Shown piece after piece: positions 1 through 7,300 of a stretch of DNA of 31,087 bases (its first letter is position 1; each line of letters starts with the position of its first letter). Position numbers and translations under genes: made by a program. Origin of the DNA: a virus; IMG/VR virus record IMGVR_UViG_3300035665_000174, positions 1-31,087 of that record, one strand, 5' to 3'. Under the pieces are notes generated by a model. That model made no database searches, was not told the DNA's origin, and saw only the letters and a list, made by a program, of their open reading frames with translations.

Positions 1-3000
1 GACTGGATTGATACAAATCGTGTTCCTAGGAGAGTCACTTCAATTGAGGGTAACTTCGAAGCAACAGCAAGAAGATTAAATGTCGATAATAATGGGTTTG
101 CTCCTATTGAATGGGGATCATGGCAGACTACATGGACTGGGGTAGCATCATGGACTAATTCTTGGAGGGAAGGTAATATTCCTATTCGTGATGTTTGGGC
201 ATCTACGACTACAACTACATCAGGTCAAGCAAGAACTGGTATTAGAACTAGGGTTCTACCTAGAGTTGATGAGCAATCATTGGGTGACACTCTTCTATCT
301 TCAACTAGTGTTCCATGGATACGTTCTAGAAATATCGCATTTACTGCAGCTAGAATGAAGCCAAGAACTAGACTTCATGCATTCTTTGATGGAATTTTAA
401 TTGACAATTATATTACTCCAAAAGTTATCGAATTGGTAAAAAATAGTGGTCAGGATATTAGAACTAATGAAACTCCATTTGTTATCGGTGAAACCGTCGT
501 TGGTCAAACTAGCAGATGTCGTTTGTTAGTAACGCCACCAAATGATGGAGTTGTAAAAAATCCATATTCTTTAACTGAAGAGAATCTACCAGAATCTTAT
601 GCATCACAAACTAGTGTTTTAAATATTGATACTATTAAACTATCAGAAATTATTAGCCCAAATTATTTCGGAAATGTGGCAATAGGTGAAGTATTGGTTG
701 GATTAACTTCTGGTGCCCGAGCAGTAGTCAAAGATAGAAGATTGATCACTGATAATGTTGGATCTATTTCTGGATCTTTCTTCATCCCATCTCCTTCTTT
801 AGATTCAAATCCAAGGTGGGCAACAGGAACAAGAACGTTAAGATTTACTACATCTTTAACTGATAGTAGAGTTCCTGGAACTGTAGATACTTCAGCAGAA
901 ACTGAATATATTGCATCTGGAACACTGAATACCGTTCAAGAAAATGTTCTCGCCATTCGTAATGCATCTTTAGTTAGAGATACTGTTAGTGATAGTAGAG
1001 TAATTTCTTCGACTAGAACCGAAGTTAGAGTTGGTGGTTGGTATGACCCTCTTGCCCAGTCATTTATTTCTGATGAACCTGGCGGAGTATTCCTAACTAG
1101 TGTTGATGTATATTTTGCAACCAAAGATTCTAATGTTCCAATTTCAATGCAAGTTAGAACAATGGAAAATGGTTACCCATCCAAAATCATTTTACCATTC
1201 TCTGATATTACATTAACTCCAGATCAAATTGAAATATCAGATAACGCTGCAATTCCTACCAGATTTAGATTTAAGGCACCTGTCTATATTAAACAATCTG
1301 AAGAGCATTGTTTTGTATTACTGTCAGACTCCAATGAATATAGAGTTTGGATATCAAGAATGGGTGATATTGATGTTTCTGGTAATAGAACAATTTCTGA
1401 ACAGCCATATGCTGGTGTTCTATTTAAATCACAGAATGCCTCTACATGGACTGCAGATCAATATGAAGATTTGAAATTCTCAGTTTATAGAGCGAAGTTT
1501 AATACTAATACTGGTAGTGTAATTTTTAACAATTCAGACTTGGGTATTGGAAATGGAGGAATAAGTAAATTAGCAGAGAACTCGATCAGAACAATTAATC
1601 CAAAGAGAGTAATTAACTTACCAACAGGTAACACATATTCTTATACTATTGGAGCGAGATTAATTCAAGAGCCCAGCAATGCTGAAGCAACTGTAGTTTC
1701 ATTTAGCACCCTTGGAGCAAATAATTCAATTACAGTTACTGACATTGCGGGAACTTGGGCGGCTGGTTTTGTTCAGGGAGATGGTGCTATATTCCAAAAT
1801 ATAAAATCATCTCAGTCATTAGCAACTGTTGTTCTCTCAACAATACAGAATGGAACCTTCGCTATTGGTGATGTTATCACTGGTAGCAATAGTGGAACAA
1901 CTGGTGTTGTTACTTCATATACTAGTGGAACATTAACACTAGAGTTAAATTATATGAATGGTGAATTTGATTCTTCTGATACATTATCAAATGAATCTGG
2001 AGTTAGTGCTACAATTTCATCGGATACTTATTCTGGTGATAGTGTAAATGGATATCCAGCATCAGCACCAACAGCAAGAATAGAAGATAAGGCAATTATT
2101 GTTTCTCACAACAATCATTGTATGCACAGTAGGCAAAATAATGTAGAAATTAGTGGAGTAATTTCTGAAGTTCCAGCTACTGTATTGACTGCAGATTTAA
2201 ATATTGGATCAAATTCAATTACTGTTCAGGATGCTACTGCTTTCCATAAAGTTATTAATGCTCAAGCAATTGGTAATTTGAATCCTGGTTATATTAAAAT
2301 TAACAATGAAATCATTCAATATTCTGCAATATCAACAAATGGTCAAATAATTACAGTAGCTACATCAGGAAGAGCAGCCGCAGGAACTTCGGAATCAAAT
2401 CATACTAGTGGTTCCGTAGTGGAATGCTATAACTTAGATGGCATTCCTTTAATTGAGATTAATAAAATTCATACTGCAATTGAAAATCCAACTCTAGATC
2501 AATACTTATTATCTACTAATTCTGTAGCTAGTATCGGTATTCTTGGTGGAGGAGAAAATATTTACGCCACTCAAAATGTTCAATTTGAATTATTAACTCC
2601 AAGAATTGCTACTTTAAATTTCCCAGAAACGAATATTACTGCAAGAGTTAATACTACTAGAGGAACATCTATTGGTGATGGAACTTCTATTATCGATCAA
2701 GCTTCATTTGTCAATACTGGAGAATATGATGATGTCGTATTAAATGATACGAACTATTTTGCTAATCCTAAGCTAATATGTTCCAAAGTAAATGAAGATA
2801 ATAAGCTCAGTGGTGATAAATCAATGACACTGAATGTTATATTAACTACAACAAAAGATACCCTGTCGCCAATTATTGATTTAGATAGAACTTCTATTAT
2901 CACAACAACTAATAGAATCAACAATTGGGTTGGCGGTGGAACAGGTGATGCTGGTTATGGATATGGTGATCCATTTGGTGATACTTCTACCGATCCATAT

Positions 3001-3360
3001 GGTGATCAAAATGAAGCTATCTATATTACAAAGCCTGCTAAACTATTATCTCCATCGAAGTCAATTAAGGTTGATTTTGCCGCAGATAGATCGCCACAAA
3101 ATAAAATCAAAGTTTATTACAAGGCATATTTGGCTTCTGGAACAACAAATCCAAACCAAATTAAGTGGGTAGAAATGAATCCACCTGAAGGAAAAAATAA
3201 TCCATCTCCATCAGAAACTATAAATTCATTTAAAGACTATGAGTTCTTTGCTAATAACTTAACATTTGATACTTATCAAATTAAGATTGTAATGACCAGC
3301 ACAAATCAAGCAATTGTTCCCCAAGTTAAAGAGTTTAGATCTATTGCATTGGCATCATGA
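1..3360 (+). CDS. Large tail/baseplate-associated virion structural protein, 5'-truncated
   Basis: The frame is open from base 1, so the gene begins upstream of the window; 1119 residues plus the stop are visible. It looks like the very large structural protein that precedes the neck genes in marine T4-like phages (known by family resemblance, not tested). The visible part is beta-rich and Ser/Thr/Asn-rich, with no membrane segment. It contains several loosely repeated units of the form GE-x-I-x-G-x-x-SG-x-x-A-x-V (near bases 478-545, 676-740, 1858-1945 and 1960-2030) and one module ending in an H-T-S-G-S-V-V motif (about 2185-2430). A Gly/Asp/Tyr-rich linker lies near 2930-3010, followed by a compact C-terminal domain ending in R-S-I-A-L-A-S. 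The next gene overlaps its stop by ATGA. Its exact place in the particle (baseplate, fibre connector or whisker) cannot be fixed from sequence. Confidence 0.75.
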   Translation, partial: DWIDTNRVPRRVTSIEGNFEATARRLNVDNNGFAPIEWGSWQTTWTGVASWTNSWREGNIPIRDVWASTTTTTSGQARTGIRTRVLPRVDEQSLGDTLLSSTSVPWIRSRNIAFTAARMKPRTRLHAFFDGILIDNYITPKVIELVKNSGQDIRTNETPFVIGETVVGQTSRCRLLVTPPNDGVVKNPYSLTEENLPESYASQTSVLNIDTIKLSEIISPNYFGNVAIGEVLVGLTSGARAVVKDRRLITDNVGSISGSFFIPSPSLDSNPRWATGTRTLRFTTSLTDSRVPGTVDTSAETEYIASGTLNTVQENVLAIRNASLVRDTVSDSRVISSTRTEVRVGGWYDPLAQSFISDEPGGVFLTSVDVYFATKDSNVPISMQVRTMENGYPSKIILPFSDITLTPDQIEISDNAAIPTRFRFKAPVYIKQSEEHCFVLLSDSNEYRVWISRMGDIDVSGNRTISEQPYAGVLFKSQNASTWTADQYEDLKFSVYRAKFNTNTGSVIFNNSDLGIGNGGISKLAENSIRTINPKRVINLPTGNTYSYTIGARLIQEPSNAEATVVSFSTLGANNSITVTDIAGTWAAGFVQGDGAIFQNIKSSQSLATVVLSTIQNGTFAIGDVITGSNSGTTGVVTSYTSGTLTLELNYMNGEFDSSDTLSNESGVSATISSDTYSGDSVNGYPASAPTARIEDKAIIVSHNNHCMHSRQNNVEISGVISEVPATVLTADLNIGSNSITVQDATAFHKVINAQAIGNLNPGYIKINNEIIQYSAISTNGQIITVATSGRAAAGTSESNHTSGSVVECYNLDGIPLIEINKIHTAIENPTLDQYLLSTNSVASIGILGGGENIYATQNVQFELLTPRIATLNFPETNITARVNTTRGTSIGDGTSIIDQASFVNTGEYDDVVLNDTNYFANPKLICSKVNEDNKLSGDKSMTLNVILTTTKDTLSPIIDLDRTSIITTTNRINNWVGGGTGDAGYGYGDPFGDTSTDPYGDQNEAIYITKPAKLLSPSKSIKVDFAADRSPQNKIKVYYKAYLASGTTNPNQIKWVEMNPPEGKNNPSPSETINSFKDYEFFANNLTFDTYQIKIVMTSTNQAIVPQVKEFRSIALAS

Positions 3361-3602
3361 TGGATGAAAATTTAATACCTGTAGAAAATGCAGATGGTTG
3401 GTTTCGAGATGCAAAAACAAATGCTATCGTATATGGCAACCAATTAGAATATGATAAATACATCGAAGCATACAATGCAAGGCAAAGAAATAAGAAAAAA
3501 TTTCAAGATTTGCAAAGTGATGTTTCTGTGCTAAAATCAGAGATGAGTGATATTAAAGCTCTATTAGTTAAATTAATTGAGGATAAGAAAAATGACAATT
3601 GA
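3357..3602 (+). CDS. Small conserved phage protein with C-terminal coiled coil
   Basis: 81 residues, starting at an ATGA overlap with the stop of the large tail protein, so probably translationally coupled to it. Residues 1-40 are aromatic and charged (motif D-G-W-F-R-D). Residues about 42-80 form a charged heptad-like helix (LQSDVSVLKSEM) that suggests a coiled coil. I recall a similar small protein at this place in cyanophage genomes, but no function is known to me. The position next to a tail protein and a second coiled-coil protein suggests an accessory or assembly role in tail building; this is inference only. Confidence 0.7.
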   Translation: MMDENLIPVENADGWFRDAKTNAIVYGNQLEYDKYIEAYNARQRNKKKFQDLQSDVSVLKSEMSDIKALLVKLIEDKKNDN

Positions 3603-3801
3603 TAATACTGAAGTAATGGAAAAAGAAGAACTTCTTCAACAGTTTCGTTCTAGATACGAGAATATTGTCAATGAAAATAGACAACTCTCGGCTAAGCTAA
3701 AAGAAAATGAAAATACTGCACTTAAGCTTCTTGGTGCAATCGAAACTCTAGAATATCTAACAAAAGACGGTTCTGAAGTTGAAGCTCAAGTAGAAGAATA
3801 A
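3592..3801 (+). CDS. Small coiled-coil protein
   Basis: 69 residues. I chose the ATG at 3592 because a GAGG ribosome site lies about 10 bases upstream; an in-frame TTG at 3577 overlaps that site and is less likely. It overlaps the previous gene by 11 bases. The sequence is almost entirely a charged amphipathic helix (Q-F-R-S-R-Y-E-N-I-V-N-E-N-R-Q-L) with an acidic end. It is followed directly by an intrinsic terminator, which marks the end of this transcript. It probably forms a complex with the preceding coiled-coil protein; function unknown. Confidence 0.65.
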   Translation: MTIDNTEVMEKEELLQQFRSRYENIVNENRQLSAKLKENENTALKLLGAIETLEYLTKDGSEVEAQVEE

Positions 3802-3807
3802 TTCATT

Positions 3808-3827
3808 GGGGGCGCAAGCCCCTTTTT
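3808..3827 (+). terminator. Intrinsic terminator with GCAA tetraloop
   Basis: A 5-bp GC stem (GGGGC/GCCCC, extendable by a G-T pair) closes a GCAA (GNRA) loop and is followed by five T. It ends the transcript of the large tail protein and its two small partners. The oxygenase start codon lies only three bases after the T run. Confidence 0.85.
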
Positions 3828-3830
3828 AAT

Positions 3831-4349
3831 ATGATTGAAATATACGATAACATAATTCCATATTCTTTAATAGAGGAAGCTGAAACTTATTTCTTAAGAT
3901 ATTCTTGGGATTTATTGATTGATAATATCAGAGATAATACTAATGCATCGTTTGGTAAGGTTTTCGAATCAGAAGATTTTGAGCCTTTGGCATTGAAATT
4001 TTTAAATTATATTGATGGATCTTATAAGAAGTGTATATATAATTTTTTCAGACATGGAGATTCACCTAAGTTACATGTCGATTCTAATGGAGATGAAGGT
4101 ATAACTATATTAATATATCTTAATACCCATTGGGATATTAATTGGGGAGGTGAAACAATATTTGCCAATAATGGAAATATTATAAGATCAATTAATCCTG
4201 TTCCTGGTCGAATTATTAAATTTCAATCAAATATATTGCACTCTGCAAGACCACCTGTATCATCTTGCCCAGCTCCAGGAAGATTCAGTTTAGTTTTTCA
4301 GTCTCATCCATATGAGATACCCTCACTTAAGGATATTTTATCAATATAA
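3831..4349 (+). CDS. 2-oxoglutarate/Fe(II)-dependent dioxygenase (prolyl-hydroxylase type)
   Basis: 172 residues, the usual length of phage single-domain enzymes of this superfamily. The iron ligands are visible as H82-x-D84 (motif L-H-V-D-S) and H137 (I-L-H-S-A-R), and R151 (G-R-F-S-L-V-F) fits the residue that binds the 2-oxoglutarate carboxylate. The jelly-roll strands between them (ITILIYLN, WGGETIF) match the family. The expected reaction is oxygen-dependent hydroxylation of a protein or small molecule, with release of succinate and CO2. Such genes are frequent in cyanophages; the substrate is unknown. It lies between tail genes, so a tail or fibre protein or a host protein are possible targets (inference). 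There is no visible ribosome site, and the start follows a terminator directly. Confidence 0.88.
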   Translation: MIEIYDNIIPYSLIEEAETYFLRYSWDLLIDNIRDNTNASFGKVFESEDFEPLALKFLNYIDGSYKKCIYNFFRHGDSPKLHVDSNGDEGITILIYLNTHWDINWGGETIFANNGNIIRSINPVPGRIIKFQSNILHSARPPVSSCPAPGRFSLVFQSHPYEIPSLKDILSI

Positions 4350-4352
4350 ATA
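4345..4352 (+). promoter_or_regulatory. T4-type late promoter (TATAAATA)
   Basis: An exact TATAAATA box, the T4 late promoter read by gp55 sigma, lies 38 bases before the fibre start. Its TAA is also the stop codon of the oxygenase gene. Confidence 0.8.
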
Positions 4353-4390
4353 AACCAGAAGAACTGTCTCCAATTTAGTTTTACTTAAAA

Positions 4391-7300
4391 ATGGCAAATA
4401 GAATTCAGTTAAGAAGAGATGGTGCTCAGCAGTGGGCAAATGTCAATCCAATTCTTGCGCAGGGTGAGCTTGGTATTGAAATTGATACATCTAGAATTAA
4501 GATTGGAGATGGTGTTACTCCATGGAATTCTTTAAAATATGAGCGACCAGTAGAAACAGAAACTAATACCGCAAATACTCTAGTCAAAAGAGATGCTGAT
4601 GGTAATTTCTCTGCTGGTGCTATTACTGCAAACCTAATTGGAAACGCTGCAACATCAACTAGACTTGCAAACGCTCGTCTAATTACATTATCTGGAGACA
4701 TGACTGGTAGCGGAACATTTGATGGTTCTGCTAACTTAACTCTTGTTGCAGAATTAGGATATGTAACTAGTTTACCACATTATGATGCTCAAGATTTGGG
4801 TGCTACTGGAACATATACCCAATTTGAGGTTGATTCTAGAGGAAGAATTGTTAACGCATTTAGCCCCAATACTCTTTCTCAGTATGGTATTACTGACGCT
4901 CAACCTTTAGACTCTGACCTATCAGCAATTGCAGGATTGACATCTCAGGGTCTAATTACAAGAACGGCAACTGGAGTTGCAGTTACTAGATCGATTGCAG
5001 GTTCTGCTGGAAGAATTTTAACTTCCAATTCTGATGGCGTTGGTGGCAACCCAACAATTGATCTAGCAGATACAACAGTCGTTGTTGGATCATATAACAC
5101 AGAATCTAAAACTTCAGTTCCTTTGGGAGCTGGATCTGCTTCTCCTCAAGAAACGGTAAACGCACCAAAATTTACTGTAGACCGTTATGGTAGGTTGACT
5201 GCTGCACTAACAGTTCCTATTGCAACCGCAACACAGGGAACAAAAGATGCATTATTCAGTTCTGCTACTACATACGCTAGATACGCAAAAGTAAAAACAG
5301 CAGCTGGAAGATTATACCAATCGATTCGAAGTATTTCTTCTGGTGGAGCTGAGCCAAATCATACTGATACTTCTGATACTAATGGATGGAGATATCTAGG
5401 AAGTGCTTTAACAGAGCAAAAAGGATTAGCATCGTTTGATCAAGAAGATTTTGATGTTGATGCAAATGGTCATGTAACTATTGCTGATCGAGGAATTGAT
5501 AATATTCAGCTACAAAATAACAGAATTTCATTTGCTGATGGAAACAGCAAAGAAGATTTTGAACTAGATCAAGAGTTAACCTCAACATCTGGTTATAGAG
5601 GATTTAATTACCTAAATTACGTTAAAGTCAATGACATATCTGGAAACCTTCTTTTTTCTGCTAATAATGTTGACAATTCTGGGGCTGGGGGCGTTGATAT
5701 CAATGTAGATACTAATATCTCTGCAGCTAATATTATTCTCGATAGACCTGGAACATCTCCATTACAAACTATTGAAAGAACTGCTGGAGATTTAAAAATC
5801 TACCATAATGTTAATTCTTCAGTAAATAGAACTTTAGAAATTATATCACAAAATATAGGATCTGGTTCATCCCAAATTAATATAAGATCAGATGGTCAAA
5901 TTTATTTGGAGTCTGTAAATAACGATGTAAGAATTGAAGACTTTTACATTATCAATAATGTTATTAGTTCAACAAATTCAACGATAGTTCTCGATCCTGC
6001 AGGCATTGATGATATTACGGGAACTGTTCAAATCAAAGGAAATCTACAAGTAGATGGAACTACTACAACAGTAAACTCTACAACTATTACTGTTGATGAT
6101 CCCATCATTACTCTTGGTGGTGATACTACACCAACTGTAGATGACAATAAAGATAGAGGTATAGAGTTTAAGTATTATGACACACAAGCAAGACTTGGAT
6201 TCTATGGTTGGGATGAAAACTATACGACACTGGCTGGCACGACTGGTGGATATCGTTTCTTGTATAATGCTACGAATACTTCAGAAGTCTTTTCTGGTAC
6301 TGATGCTGGTATCGTTGCTGGTAATCTTGCTCTTACCTCCAACGTTGGGTCTACTAGTAGCACTACTGGTTCTCTTGTTGTTACAGGTGGTGTTGGAATT
6401 TCTCAAAATTTAAATGTTGCTGGAAATTCTGTATTTACTAGCCAAGGTGAATTTAACCACAATTTAACTTTAAAGGCTGATAATAGAGACTTTAAAATTC
6501 AAACTGCTGCTGGTGTAGATAAATTTACTGTCGATTATGACAACGGTAATACTGTAATCGAAGGAACACTAGATGTTCAATTAGAATCTAGAATTACAGA
6601 TAATTTAATAGTTGCTGCCGACAATAAAGAATTTATTGTTAGAACTGCTGCAGGCGTTAATAAATTTGTAGTTGACACAGATAACGGTAATACCACTATC
6701 CAAGGAACACTTAATGTCGTAAGTGGAGTAGATTTTGATAGCACATTAAATGTTGATGCAAAGGCAGACTTCAACGCTAATGTGGAAATTGATGGTATCA
6801 CTACAATTCATAATAATATTATATTGGATACAACTGGAAAAACTTTCACTATAACAAATGGTAGTGTAACTAAATTCCAAGTAACATCTACTACTGGTAA
6901 TACTGATATTGAAGGAAACTTAAATGTTGCTCAAAATATTTACTTCGAATCAACAAATAATATAACAGTTGATACATCTTCGGCAACTGATATTACTATT
7001 GTTGGTGGTGATTATGGTTCATTGCGTCATGATGGTGGTGCTTATATTGCTCAAGATGCTCTAATTGGTGGTGATTTATATATTTCAGGTGCTTTAGATG
7101 TAAAGGATAGTGGAACAGCTAGAACTGCACCATCCAAACTAAACAATGTCGATGTGAGATATCATGCATATTTCGGTTCAACTAATGCTCAAAATGCAAC
7201 TTATGCTAATGACCCTTCAGCAAATGTAAGAATCGCTGGAGGCTTAGGTGTCGTTCAAGATTTACATGTTGGTGATGATTTCTATGTTGGTAAAGAAGGA

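Noticed and set aside
280-282. TTG as start of the first gene
   Set aside because: The frame is open to base 1 with sequence of the same character, so the gene is simply cut by the window edge.
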